Origin: SZUA-444 sp965226565
GTDB taxonomy: Bacteria > Bacillota > Clostridia > Oscillospirales > Ruminococcaceae
DNA length: 64,000 nt
Direction of reading: 5' to 3'
Assembly (NCBI GenBank): GCA_965226565.1
Contig: CBDDDI010000005.1
Coordinates: 62,001-126,000 of the forward strand
A model generated the notes under the pieces. That model did not search any database. It had not been told where the DNA came from and saw nothing but the letters and a program-made list of their open reading frames with translations. This document shows positions 1-7,962 of the stretch, one piece after another (the stretch's first letter is position 1; the number at the start of each line of letters is the position of its first letter). Made by a program: the position numbers and the translations under genes.

Positions 1-17
1 TTTATAAAAAAGAGAAT

Positions 18-46
18 TTGACAAGCATTATCGAATATTGTTAATA
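18..46 (+). promoter_or_regulatory. Promoter for the DUF4250 gene
   Basis: A perfect -35 TTGACA (18-23) is followed after 17 bases by TTAATA (41-46), a fair -10. The start codon of the small gene is 27 bases further on, after a strong AAGGAGG ribosome binding site. The -10 is imperfect, so the call is moderate. Confidence 0.5.
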
Positions 47-72
47 TTAATTTAAAAAAAGGAGGCATAAAA

Positions 73-249
73 ATGTCAATACCACAATCACCTGTTATTC
101 TTTTAAGTTATATTAATACTCAATTAAGAGATAATTATAAAAATTTAGATGCGCTTTGTGAAAATCTTAATGTTAATAAAGATGAAATTATACAGAAACT
201 TTCATCTTTAAATTATTCTTATAACAAAGATTTAAACCAATTCAAATAA
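73..249 (+). CDS. DUF4250 family small protein
   Basis: This 58-residue protein is too short for most ORF cut-offs. ATG at 73 follows AAGGAGG by 7 bases and the frame ends at TAA 247-249. It begins MSIPQSPVILLSYINTQLRD and ends NKDLNQFK. The N-terminal P-x-x-P-V-I-L-L-S-Y-x-N-T-x-L-R-D stretch, the central LDxLC-like segment and the terminal NQF are the pattern I recall for the clostridial DUF4250 family. The function of that family is unknown. The protein is probably cytoplasmic and helical, with no signal peptide or membrane segment. It has its own promoter and lies upstream of guaA, which also has its own promoter, so co-regulation is not implied. Confidence 0.75.
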   Translation: MSIPQSPVILLSYINTQLRDNYKNLDALCENLNVNKDEIIQKLSSLNYSYNKDLNQFK

Positions 250-280
250 TTTTTAAATTATGTATTTGATTTTTTAATTC

Positions 281-309
281 TTGCAAACTATTGCGATTTG
301 TGCTAAAAT
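281..309 (+). promoter_or_regulatory. Promoter of guaA
   Basis: TTGCAA (281-286), a 17-base spacer and TAAAAT (304-309) form a good vegetative promoter about 50 bases before the guaA start. I looked for a purine riboswitch between it and the gene and there is no room for one. Confidence 0.65.
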
Positions 310-358
310 TAATATACTTGTTTAAAATTAAAGTTTATGTACGGAAAGGAAAATACAA

Positions 359-1891
359 ATGGCTCACCAATTTGTTTTAATACTTGATTTTGGAGGACAA
401 TACAATCAACTTATTGCTAGAAAAGTTAGAGAATGCGGTGTTTACTGCGAAGTACGCTCTTATAAAACCTCTATTGATGAAATCAAAAAATTAAATCCTG
501 TAGGAATTATTTTCACAGGAGGACCTAACAGTGTTTATCTTGAAACTTCACCAGTTGTTTCTAAAGAAGTTTTTGATTTAAATATTCCTGTTTTAGGTAT
601 TTGTTACGGATGTCAATTTATGGCTCATACTCTTGGAGGACAAGTCTCAACTTGTATTACAAGTGAATACGGAAAAACTGATACATCTTATACTACATCA
701 TCTTTATTATTTGATAATGTTGGTGAAAACGGAATATCATGGATGAGTCATACAGATTATATATCAAAACTTCCAGAAGGATTTGTTTCTATTGCAAAAA
801 CAGAAAACTGTCCTGTTGCTGCTATGGAAAACGTTTCTAGAAAATTATACGGTATTCAATTTCATCCAGAAGTTAATCACACTCAAAACGGAAATAATAT
901 GTTACACAATTTCTTATATAAAGTTTGTGGATGTACTGGCGATTGGACAATGGGCAATTATGCTGAGACTGCTATAAACAATATTCGTGAAAAAGTCGGA
1001 GATAAAAAAGTTTTATTAGCTCTTTCAGGTGGAGTTGACAGCTCTGTTTGTGCTGCTTTACTTTCAAAAGCTATCGGAAAACAATTAACTTGTATTTTTG
1101 TTGATCATGGTTTTATGAGAAAAAATGAAGGCGACGAAATTGTTGAAGCTTTTAAAGATTGGGATATTAACCTTATTAGAGTTGATGCAAAAGATAGATT
1201 TATGGCTAGACTTAATAACACTAGCGATCCAGAAACCAAAAGAAAAGCTATTGGCGAAGAATTTATAAGAGTTTTCGAAGCTGAAGCTAAAAAAATAGGT
1301 AAAGTTGATTTCCTTGCACAAGGAACAATTTATCCTGATATAATTGAATCTGGTACAGGCGATGCTGCTGTGATTAAATCTCATCATAACGTTGGTGGAT
1401 TGCCTGATTATGTTGATTTCAAAGAAATTATTGAACCATTAAGACTTTTATTTAAAGATGAAACTAGAAAATTAGGTCTTGAACTTGGACTTAGTGATAC
1501 TCTTGTTTGGAGACAACCATTTCCTGGTCCTGGACTTGCAATTAGAATTATTGGAGAAATTACTGATGAAAAACTTCTAATTCTTCAAGATGCAGATTAT
1601 ATTTTCCGTGAAGAAATTGCTAAAGCTGGAATGGATAGAGATATTCATCAATATTTTGCTGTTCTTACATCAATGCGTTCTGTTGGTGTTATGGGAGATG
1701 GCAGAACTTATGATTACACTTTAGCTTTAAGAGGTGTAACTACAACTGATTTCATGACTGCGGATTTTGCAAAAATCCCATATGAAATACTTGAGAAAAT
1801 TTCAAGTAGAATTATTAACGAAGTAAAATCTATAAACAGAATTGTTTATGATATAACTACAAAACCACCTGCAACTATTGAGTGGGAATAA
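359..1891 (+). CDS. guaA: GMP synthase (glutamine-hydrolysing)
   Basis: GuaA amidates XMP to GMP using glutamine and ATP, the last step of guanine nucleotide synthesis in the cytoplasm. The 510 residues are the normal full length. A class I glutamine amidotransferase domain comes first, with nucleophile Cys82 in GICYGCQ and the His-Pro-Glu of GIQFHPE near residue 168. It is followed by the ATP pyrophosphatase domain with the P-loop SGGVDSS near residue 225, and then the GMP synthase C-terminal dimerisation domain ending in PPATIEWE, the usual terminus. ATG at 359 is preceded by GGAAAGGA at a suitable distance. It stands alone with its own promoter and nothing is missing. Confidence 0.98.
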   Translation: MAHQFVLILDFGGQYNQLIARKVRECGVYCEVRSYKTSIDEIKKLNPVGIIFTGGPNSVYLETSPVVSKEVFDLNIPVLGICYGCQFMAHTLGGQVSTCITSEYGKTDTSYTTSSLLFDNVGENGISWMSHTDYISKLPEGFVSIAKTENCPVAAMENVSRKLYGIQFHPEVNHTQNGNNMLHNFLYKVCGCTGDWTMGNYAETAINNIREKVGDKKVLLALSGGVDSSVCAALLSKAIGKQLTCIFVDHGFMRKNEGDEIVEAFKDWDINLIRVDAKDRFMARLNNTSDPETKRKAIGEEFIRVFEAEAKKIGKVDFLAQGTIYPDIIESGTGDAAVIKSHHNVGGLPDYVDFKEIIEPLRLLFKDETRKLGLELGLSDTLVWRQPFPGPGLAIRIIGEITDEKLLILQDADYIFREEIAKAGMDRDIHQYFAVLTSMRSVGVMGDGRTYDYTLALRGVTTTDFMTADFAKIPYEILEKISSRIINEVKSINRIVYDITTKPPATIEWE

Positions 1892-2305
1892 TATAAAAAA
1901 TTATTTATATTTATTATCTAGTATAAAATTTGAGTTAAAAAACAAACATTAATAGACAACTATATTATCACAATCAAAAGTAACTTTTTAACATATAGCT
2001 TAAAACAATGTATAGTATTTCAGTCATCCATATTATTTCAAAATATTTTTAAGTGATAATTGCTTATTAAATTATCGTATTTAAAACGATTTGTATAGTA
2101 AGAAGACTAAAAATTGAAAAGCATATTTTAAAACTAAGGCTTGTCTAGACTCAATTTAAACCGAAATATACTATGTTAATTGTGGTATGAATTTAGCTTT
2201 ATTTGACAAAACTTAAGCACTCTATTTTTACTATAGTTAGAGTGCATTTTTATGTACTAATATAAATACATTATACCTAAAAATTTGCATTATTATGGAG
2301 GCCTT
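1892..2305 (+). other. Long AT-rich gap between guaA and the BCCT gene
   Basis: About 400 bases without a gene. I see no coding frame and no known riboswitch. Two simple hairpins can be drawn: one at about 2074-2090 (ATCGT/ACGAT), and the stronger terminator-like one at 2217-2251 listed separately. A TTGACA at 2203-2208 has no well-spaced -10. The guaA transcript has no clear strong terminator directly after its stop. Confidence 0.4.
2217..2251 (+). terminator. Hairpin with T tract upstream of the BCCT gene (terminator or attenuator)
   Basis: GCACTCTA (2217-2224) pairs perfectly with TAGAGTGC (2238-2245) across a 13-base loop and is followed by ATTTTT. It lies only about 55 bases before the transporter start and more than 300 bases after guaA. 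It may end a long guaA transcript, or attenuate a leader of the transporter gene. Confidence 0.55.
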
Positions 2306-3913
2306 ATGAGTAAAAAAATTATAAAACTAAAACGTGAATTACATGACAGAAATTTTACTAAGTTTGGATTAGATTTGAATCCTACGGTATCATTAACATC
2401 AGCATTAATATTATTAGCATTTTCAATCTATGCATTTATGGATTTAGAACGTGCATCAAAAACAATGAATGCATTTAAGAATATAATTATTGATAAATTT
2501 GACATAGTTTTTATTATCGCAGCTAATATTTTTATTGTTGCGCTAATTATTTTAGCAATATCTAAAGCAGGAAAAATACGAATTGGAGGTGAAGATGCAA
2601 AACCTGAGTTTGGTCGTTTCTCGTGGTATTCAATGCTAATATCAGCTGGTATGGGAATTGGTCTTATGTTCTGGTCAGTTGGAGAACCTATTAAACATTT
2701 TGGATCATCACCAATATTTAAAAGTTCTAATCCTGCTCATACTGCACTTGCCACAACTTTTTTCCATTGGGGTGTTCATCCATGGGCTATTTATGCTATT
2801 ATATCATTAGCTCTTGCTTACTTTACTTTTAATAAAAAATTACCATTATCACCACGTTCATTCTTTTATCCTATTTTTAAAGATAAAATTTTTGGAGTTC
2901 TTGGAGATATTATTGATACATTAGCAGTTTTAGCTGCTTTAGCAGGATTATCTGCTTCATTAGGATTAGGTGTTAAACAAATTAACAGTGGGTTAAACCA
3001 TTTGTTTGGTATAACCTATTCTACAACTATACAAGTTATTCTTATTACTGTAATTACTCTTATTGCAACTGCATCTGTTGTATCAGGTATTGACAAAGGT
3101 GTTAAATTTCTAAGTGAATTAAATATTAAAGCTGCTTTTGTTCTTATGATAATAATTCTTATTGCAGGACCTACTTTTAATATTTTAAAAGATATAGTTA
3201 TGTCAAGTGGAGTATATGTAACAGGTCTTGTGAATGCTTCTGTTAATGTTAATAACATTGATGCAAATTGGTCGCATGGTTGGACTATTTTCTATTGGGC
3301 TTGGTGGATTTCTTGGAGTCCATTTGTTGGTATGTTTATCGCTAAAATTTCTAAAGGACGTACAATACGTGAGTTTATCATAGCTGTTATGGTTATACCT
3401 ACAATATTATCTATATTGTGGCTAGGAACTTTTGGCTCAACTGCACTTGCTGTTGACGCATCAACAAGCGGAGCATTAAAAGAAGTCGTAGATAGTAATT
3501 TATCACTCGCATTATTTAAAATGGTACAAATGATAAAAGCACCATTTTTCTCCTCAATTATAAAAACAGGCGTTAATATATTTGCAGTCTTATTAGTTAT
3601 TACCTTCTTTGTTACTTCAAGTGACTCAGGTTCACTAGTTGTAGATAGCTTAGCTAGTGGCGGTAAACTTCACTCACCTGTTCGTCAAAGAGTTTTTTGG
3701 GCTTTAATGGAAGGCTTTATTGCAGCATTACTGCTTTTGATAGGAGGTTCACAAGCACTAAATATATTGCAAACAGCAGTTGTTACAACAGGTTTACCTT
3801 TTGCAATTATTATTACTATTGTAACTTTCTTACTCATAAAAGAACTTGTCTTTGTTAAAAGGAAACCAAAACTTATTAAAGATGAACTTTTACAAGATAA
3901 GAAAAAAAATTAA
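2306..3913 (+). CDS. BCCT family glycine betaine/choline/carnitine transporter
   Basis: Secondary transporter of the betaine-carnitine-choline family, an inner-membrane protein that takes up quaternary-ammonium osmolytes. The frame opens upstream at a TTG (2285), but TATGGAGG sits just before ATG 2306, giving 535 residues beginning MSKKIIKLK. Twelve membrane segments fit the pattern. Family hallmarks are GMGIG at residues 115-119 (the BetP-type motif that suggests sodium coupling), FFHWGVHPWAIY in the fourth helix, and the tryptophan-rich WAWWISWSPFVGMF of the eighth helix. The short charged C-terminus could be an osmosensory tail. It has its own terminator and no partner genes. The exact substrate cannot be decided from sequence. 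Confidence 0.92.
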   Translation: MSKKIIKLKRELHDRNFTKFGLDLNPTVSLTSALILLAFSIYAFMDLERASKTMNAFKNIIIDKFDIVFIIAANIFIVALIILAISKAGKIRIGGEDAKPEFGRFSWYSMLISAGMGIGLMFWSVGEPIKHFGSSPIFKSSNPAHTALATTFFHWGVHPWAIYAIISLALAYFTFNKKLPLSPRSFFYPIFKDKIFGVLGDIIDTLAVLAALAGLSASLGLGVKQINSGLNHLFGITYSTTIQVILITVITLIATASVVSGIDKGVKFLSELNIKAAFVLMIIILIAGPTFNILKDIVMSSGVYVTGLVNASVNVNNIDANWSHGWTIFYWAWWISWSPFVGMFIAKISKGRTIREFIIAVMVIPTILSILWLGTFGSTALAVDASTSGALKEVVDSNLSLALFKMVQMIKAPFFSSIIKTGVNIFAVLLVITFFVTSSDSGSLVVDSLASGGKLHSPVRQRVFWALMEGFIAALLLLIGGSQALNILQTAVVTTGLPFAIIITIVTFLLIKELVFVKRKPKLIKDELLQDKKKN

Positions 3914-3934
3914 CTACTAAAATAATATAAAACT

Positions 3935-3970
3935 AGACATTATAAATTTTTTATTTGTAATGTCTTTTTT
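3935..3970 (+). terminator. Intrinsic terminator after the BCCT gene
   Basis: AGACATTA (3935-3942) pairs with TAATGTCT (3958-3965) and runs into six T residues. Confidence 0.8.
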
Positions 3971-4014
3971 ATTTACAATCATATATGATGATAATCAATA
4001 TACTATTGAATATA

Positions 4015-4043
4015 TTGACAAATAATGTATCAATATGTATAAT
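4015..4043 (+). promoter_or_regulatory. Consensus promoter of the small orphan gene
   Basis: TTGACA (4015-4020), exactly 17 bases, then TATAAT (4038-4043). This is a perfect vegetative consensus, the best promoter in this part of the window, and it drives a 70-residue protein. Confidence 0.85.
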
Positions 4044-4086
4044 ATAAACATATTGATAGTTTAATATACAAAAGCTAGGAGATATT

Positions 4087-4299
4087 ATGACAGAATATAT
4101 TATCAGCAAATATAAATATGATGGTATTTACAACAAAGTTCATAGAATTACTTGTAGTGAAATTAAAAGTCTATGTGATTATAAAATAATTGGTTGGTAT
4201 TCTAATGAAATTGAAGCTGTTGAAGAAGCAAAAAGAAAATTTCCTAATAAAAATCCTAATGGATGCTATTATTGCTGTAAAAAAGCATATAATAATTAA
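4087..4299 (+). CDS. Small protein of unknown function, strongly expressed
   Basis: 70 residues starting at ATG 4087 after CTAGGAG. I do not recognise a family. The protein is basic and rich in Tyr and Lys, with a C-terminal cluster CYYCCKK (three Cys within four positions) and two further Cys in the middle. There is no signal peptide or membrane helix. A perfect consensus promoter upstream and a perfect palindromic terminator downstream make it an independent, probably well-expressed unit, which argues for a real gene. The Cys cluster could bind metal or be redox-active; that is inference only. Confidence 0.7.
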   Translation: MTEYIISKYKYDGIYNKVHRITCSEIKSLCDYKIIGWYSNEIEAVEEAKRKFPNKNPNGCYYCCKKAYNN

Positions 4300-4305
4300 A
4301 TTTAA

Positions 4306-4336
4306 AACAGATGTTAAATTTAACATCTGTTTTTTT
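4306..4336. terminator. Perfect palindromic terminator between convergent genes
   Basis: A 26-base perfect palindrome at 4306-4331 (arms begin AACAGATG) is followed on the plus strand by an uninterrupted T tract. It serves the orphan gene and probably also stops the thiSFGH transcript arriving from the other side. Confidence 0.85.
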
Positions 4337-4341
4337 GTTAT

Positions 4342-5496
4342 TTATAATCTAATATAATCACTAAAAACTTCTTGCATATTTTTTTGTTTTAACATATCTC
4401 TAATTTCTCTTACACTTCTTTGATCAGATATTTCAAATTGCTCATCACCTTTTGAATCATTTTCATGACCACCTACGCCTGTTTTTACACCAGCTGATAT
4501 TTTTGTAGCTATTATTCCAATAACATTGTCTCTAAATTCTTTTCTTTCTCTAGTAGATATTGTAATTCCTGCAAAAGGTAAAAAAATACGATATGCACAC
4601 ATAATTTGTAAAAGCTGTTTTTCATAAACAACTTTATATTTATTTTGCTCTTTATTTTTATAAGGTCTTAAACGTGGAACTGAAAAACTAATCTCTGCTT
4701 GTGGATATTTTTGTTGCAATAATTTAGCATGTACTCCACCAATTAAAGCATCATTTCTATAATCATCAAGTCCTAATAATGCGCCTAACGAAACTCCTCT
4801 CATATTACCAATTAACGCTCTTTCTTGAGAATTAAATCTATATTCAAAATCTCTTTTTGGTCCACTTAAATGAAATTTTTTGTAAGCATTTTTATTATAA
4901 GTCTCCTGATATATACTTACAAAATCAGCACCTTTTTTATGTAAAAAACTATATTCATCTGAATTTAAAGGATATATCTCTATACCTATAACTTTAAAGT
5001 ATTTTTTTGCTAATTCTACTGCATCTCCAATATATTCAAGATTAGAATGATACCTTGATTCACCTGTTAATATTAAAATTTCCTCTAATCCTGTTTCAGA
5101 TATTGATTTATATTCTTTTTCAATTTCATCAAGCTCAAGTTTTCCTCTATTTATTTTATTTTTACAATTAAATCCACAATACACACAATTATTAACACAA
5201 TAATTAGAAATATAAAGAGGTGTAAAAAGCGTTACACTATTTCCAAAATGCTTCATAGTTTCACATTTTGCTTTTTGTGCCATTTGCTCTAAATATTTTT
5301 CTGCTACAGGTGAAAGAAAAGCTGCAAAATCTTGTATAGAAAGATTTTCTTTACTAAGAGCTAATAATACATCTTGATCTGTAAATTTATCAAAATCAAA
5401 CTTATTATAATAATATAAAGATTTATCCATGATCTCATTATCTATTCTTTCCATATGATTTAAATCTGATTTTGAAATACCATCTATATACTCCAT
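4342..5496 (-). CDS. thiH: 2-iminoacetate synthase (tyrosine lyase) ThiH
   Basis: ThiH is the radical SAM enzyme that cleaves tyrosine to dehydroglycine (2-iminoacetate) and p-cresol, supplying the glycine-derived part of the thiamine thiazole ring in anaerobes. The 384 residues match the family length. The 4Fe-4S cluster motif CxxxCxxC is C100, C104, C107 in SNYCVNNCVYCGF. It is followed by the GESRYH-like SAM-binding region and the C-terminal biotin/thiamine-synthesis-associated domain. It is the last gene of thiS-thiF-thiG-thiH, starting 10 bases after thiG stops. Use of ThiH rather than the oxygen-dependent ThiO fits an anaerobe. Confidence 0.96.
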   Translation of the reverse strand: MEYIDGISKSDLNHMERIDNEIMDKSLYYYNKFDFDKFTDQDVLLALSKENLSIQDFAAFLSPVAEKYLEQMAQKAKCETMKHFGNSVTLFTPLYISNYCVNNCVYCGFNCKNKINRGKLELDEIEKEYKSISETGLEEILILTGESRYHSNLEYIGDAVELAKKYFKVIGIEIYPLNSDEYSFLHKKGADFVSIYQETYNKNAYKKFHLSGPKRDFEYRFNSQERALIGNMRGVSLGALLGLDDYRNDALIGGVHAKLLQQKYPQAEISFSVPRLRPYKNKEQNKYKVVYEKQLLQIMCAYRIFLPFAGITISTRERKEFRDNVIGIIATKISAGVKTGVGGHENDSKGDEQFEISDQRSVREIRDMLKQKNMQEVFSDYIRL

Positions 5497-5506
5497 ATTT
5501 AACTCC

Positions 5507-6274
5507 TTAATTTTCTAAAAATCCTGTTAATGGCGATGAAGCTTCACCTGAAAAATCTAATACACGTCCAAGTCCTGCTAAATATGCCATTCTTCCTGAA
5601 TTAACTGCCATTTTAAAAGCTTTTGCCATTTTTACTACATCTTGTGCTGTTGCAACTGCTGTATTTGCTAAAACTGCATCAGCACCAAGTTCCATAGCTT
5701 CACAAGCATGACTAGGTGCACCAATACCTGCGTCAACAATTATTGGCAAATCAATTTCTTCTATAAGCATTTTAATAAAATCTTTACTAATTAAACCTTT
5801 GTTACTACCAATAGGTGCTGCAAGTGGCATAACTGCACATGCTCCTGCTTTCACAAGCTCACGTGCTGTTATTAAATCAGGACTCACATAAGGCAACACA
5901 ACAAATCCTTCTGCTGCTAGAATTTCTGTTGCTTTTATTGTTTCATAATTATCTGGCATAAGATATTTACTATCATTTATAACTTCAATTTTCACAAAAT
6001 CTCCACATCCAAGTTCTCTAGCTAGCCTTGCAATATTAACAGCTTCTTTTGCATTTCTTGCTCCTGACGTATTAGGTAAAAGAGTAATATTTTTCGGTAT
6101 GTAATCTAAAATATTACTTTCACCTCCTATGTTAGCACGTCTTAAAGCTAATGTTACAATTTCAGATTCTGCATTTTCAATAACTTCTTTTGTTTTATCT
6201 AATAAAAATTTACCTGTTCCTAATAAAAATCTTGAATTAAATTCTTTACCACCAATTATTAACTTATCTTTCAT
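5507..6274 (-). CDS. thiG: Thiazole synthase ThiG
   Basis: ThiG condenses deoxyxylulose 5-phosphate, dehydroglycine and ThiS thiocarboxylate into the thiazole phosphate carboxylate. The 255 residues form a TIM barrel. The Schiff-base lysine is K95 in GDFVKIEVI, the equivalent of the family WxKLEV motif. The phosphate-binding turns AAPIGSNKG and VDAGIGAPSHA are present. The start is unambiguous, preceded by GAGGTT two bases after thiF ends. Tight packing with thiF and thiH supports co-translation. Confidence 0.97.
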   Translation of the reverse strand: MKDKLIIGGKEFNSRFLLGTGKFLLDKTKEVIENAESEIVTLALRRANIGGESNILDYIPKNITLLPNTSGARNAKEAVNIARLARELGCGDFVKIEVINDSKYLMPDNYETIKATEILAAEGFVVLPYVSPDLITARELVKAGACAVMPLAAPIGSNKGLISKDFIKMLIEEIDLPIIVDAGIGAPSHACEAMELGADAVLANTAVATAQDVVKMAKAFKMAVNSGRMAYLAGLGRVLDFSGEASSPLTGFLEN

Positions 6275-6276
6275 GT

Positions 6277-6906
6277 TTAAACCTCCTCAATTCCTAATAT
6301 TAATCTTAATATCATATTGCTTTGATGACCTGCACAAATCATCACACGTGGTGACATAAGTTGACTATATTCTTTTATACCATTTTCACCATCACCACAT
6401 ATATAAAGTCTGCTCATAACTTTTTTAGTGTTAATTAGATTAGAACTAAAATAACCTGCCATACCTGAAGATGAAACTATTTTACAATTTGTATTAAGTA
6501 ACAATTTTTCTACCATCATTGCTTTGTAATCTGGTTCATCAAAAGCTTCACATACAAATTCATAGTCTTTAAAAATCTCTACAACATTATCACTTGTTAT
6601 CTTTATTGTTTTAATTTCAATTTCTATGTATGGATTAATTTTTAAAAGCTGTTTTTTTATTGCAGATGTTTTATACATTCCTATATCACTTATAAAATAT
6701 GACTGTCTATTTATATTACTTATATCAACAATATCAAAATCAACAAGAAATAATTTACCTATTCCAATTCTTGCAAGTAAAACTGCAATATTAGAACCTA
6801 AACCACCTAATCCTGCAATAGCAACTTTTGCATTTTTTATTTTATTTTGAACCTTTGCAGTATGTTTTTTCTCTAAAATATTTTCAAATTCTTCTCTATT
6901 AATCAT
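6277..6906 (-). CDS. thiF: ThiS adenylyltransferase ThiF (short clostridial type)
   Basis: ThiF adenylates the C-terminal Gly of ThiS so that sulfur can be transferred to it. The E1-like nucleotide-binding motif GLGGLGS is at residues 32-38, followed by the VDFDIVDISNINRQ segment with the catalytic Arg. At 209 residues it is shorter than the E. coli protein and lacks its CxxC zinc pairs, as expected for the second ThiF subfamily common in Clostridia. The start codon overlaps the stop of thiS by one base (TAATG), a classic translational coupling. Confidence 0.93.
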   Translation of the reverse strand: MINREEFENILEKKHTAKVQNKIKNAKVAIAGLGGLGSNIAVLLARIGIGKLFLVDFDIVDISNINRQSYFISDIGMYKTSAIKKQLLKINPYIEIEIKTIKITSDNVVEIFKDYEFVCEAFDEPDYKAMMVEKLLLNTNCKIVSSSGMAGYFSSNLINTKKVMSRLYICGDGENGIKEYSQLMSPRVMICAGHQSNMILRLILGIEEV

Positions 6907-7100
6907 TATCCACCACCAACAAAGCTTACTACTTCCAAAGAATCAGTTTCTTTAATAATTACATTATTAAAATTTAACTTTGGAACAATTTCACCATTTA
7001 ACTGCACAGCTACATGTGCTATATTATAATTTAATTGTTCCAAAAATTCTTTTAGTGTACAAGACTTTTCTAGTTTAACTTTATTACCATTTAATGTCAT
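6906..7100 (-). CDS. thiS: Sulfur carrier protein ThiS
   Basis: A 64-residue ubiquitin-like sulfur carrier. The protein ends VVSFVGGG; the terminal Gly-Gly is the site of adenylation by ThiF and thiocarboxylate formation. The family is about 65 residues, so it is complete. It is the first gene of the thiSFGH operon, directly behind the TPP riboswitch and its terminator, with AAGGAG before the start. Confidence 0.95.
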   Translation of the reverse strand: MTLNGNKVKLEKSCTLKEFLEQLNYNIAHVAVQLNGEIVPKLNFNNVIIKETDSLEVVSFVGGG

Positions 7101-7120
7101 AATTTCTCCTTTTAAGCAAC

Positions 7121-7160
7121 AAAAAAAGAACCAATCTTACCTAACGTAAGTTTGATTCTT
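7121..7160 (-). terminator. Riboswitch-controlled terminator before thiS
   Basis: On the minus strand, arms at 7146-7160 and 7126-7140 pair over 15 positions with one wobble and one mismatch, a five-base loop, and a following run of T residues. It sits between the TPP aptamer and thiS and is the expected expression platform (transcription attenuation). Confidence 0.85.
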
Positions 7161-7177
7161 AAATATATACCACAAAG

Positions 7178-7268
7178 AAACTCCCTACGTCAGCATTACC
7201 TGTCGGGTAAAATGGGTAAAAGGCTTCTACCTTACTCTCAGAACCATTTAATATGGACTCCCCAGTTC
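7178..7268 (-). promoter_or_regulatory. TPP riboswitch (THI element) of thiSFGH
   Basis: Read on the minus strand, the leader contains the conserved blocks in order: CTGGGGAGTC, TTCTGAGAG, ACCCGACAGG, TAATGC and GACGTAGGGAG. These are the P2/P3 pyrimidine-sensor and P4/P5 diphosphate-sensor segments of the TPP aptamer, including the UGAGA and AAUGC elements. It precedes an intrinsic terminator and thiamine genes, so TPP binding should switch transcription off. Confidence 0.95.
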
Positions 7269-7339
7269 AATTTATTCACTATTAAATTTTACCAATTAAT
7301 AGTAACACTATTTGATTTATATGTCAACACTTTTTCAAA

Positions 7340-7939
7340 TTATTTATTTTTAGAAGTCTTTATAGCATAAACTTGTTCGTGTAATATTTCTTTTGATATT
7401 AAAGAGACTTCATCATCAGTAGTAAATGTTCCTCCTACTGTCATAAGCACATCATTATAATGAAAAAGACCTATTGATAAATCTGATTTTTCAAAATTAG
7501 CAGCATCTGAAACTATTTGTAATTCTTTTATTTTGCTAAATTCTTTTAAACCTAAATATATAAAATTACAACGTTTATCTCTTTTTACTGCACTATTTAT
7601 TATACTCCATTCTTTATTAGATAAACTAAGATTATTATTTAAATCATTAATAATAATTAACTGAAAAGAGTACTTATCATCAAATTTTAAAGAATATCTA
7701 TTAATTTTATTTATATACTCTACATCGATTTTTTTATCAAAATCTATTTTATCACCATATACTAATATTTTCGTTGGATGTATTTTTGAAGCTATTTCTA
7801 TATCTTGTTTTATAGTTGTCAAATCTTTATTTGATTGACCAATTCCAAAGAAATCTATTATTAACCAAAGCACAAATACAGTAATTAATAATGCATTTAG
7901 TAATAAAATAATTTTTTCAACTTTTATTTTCTTCCTCAT
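7340..7939 (-). CDS. Membrane-anchored protein of unknown function
   Basis: 199 residues with one N-terminal membrane helix at about residues 9-31 after a basic start (MRKKIKVEK), and an extracytoplasmic domain of about 165 residues. I recognise no family. The segment TKILVYGDKIDF and the later strand-rich region suggest an alpha/beta fold. It begins 23 bases after the secreted protein encoded upstream, behind AGGTGAGG, so the two are probably co-transcribed and may act together at the cell surface. It ends about 70 bases before the thiS riboswitch. Confidence 0.7.
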   Translation of the reverse strand: MRKKIKVEKIILLLNALLITVFVLWLIIDFFGIGQSNKDLTTIKQDIEIASKIHPTKILVYGDKIDFDKKIDVEYINKINRYSLKFDDKYSFQLIIINDLNNNLSLSNKEWSIINSAVKRDKRCNFIYLGLKEFSKIKELQIVSDAANFEKSDLSIGLFHYNDVLMTVGGTFTTDDEVSLISKEILHEQVYAIKTSKNK

Positions 7940-7962
7940 CTTGTCCTCACCTAAACTGTAAA

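Noticed and set aside
250..358. Purine riboswitch before guaA
   Set aside because: The promoter lies so close to the gene that only about 45 bases of leader exist, and no aptamer motif is seen.
2203..2234. TTGACA at 2203-2208 as promoter of the BCCT gene
   Set aside because: No -10 hexamer at 16-18 bases; the nearest (TACTAT) is 20 bases away and inside the hairpin.
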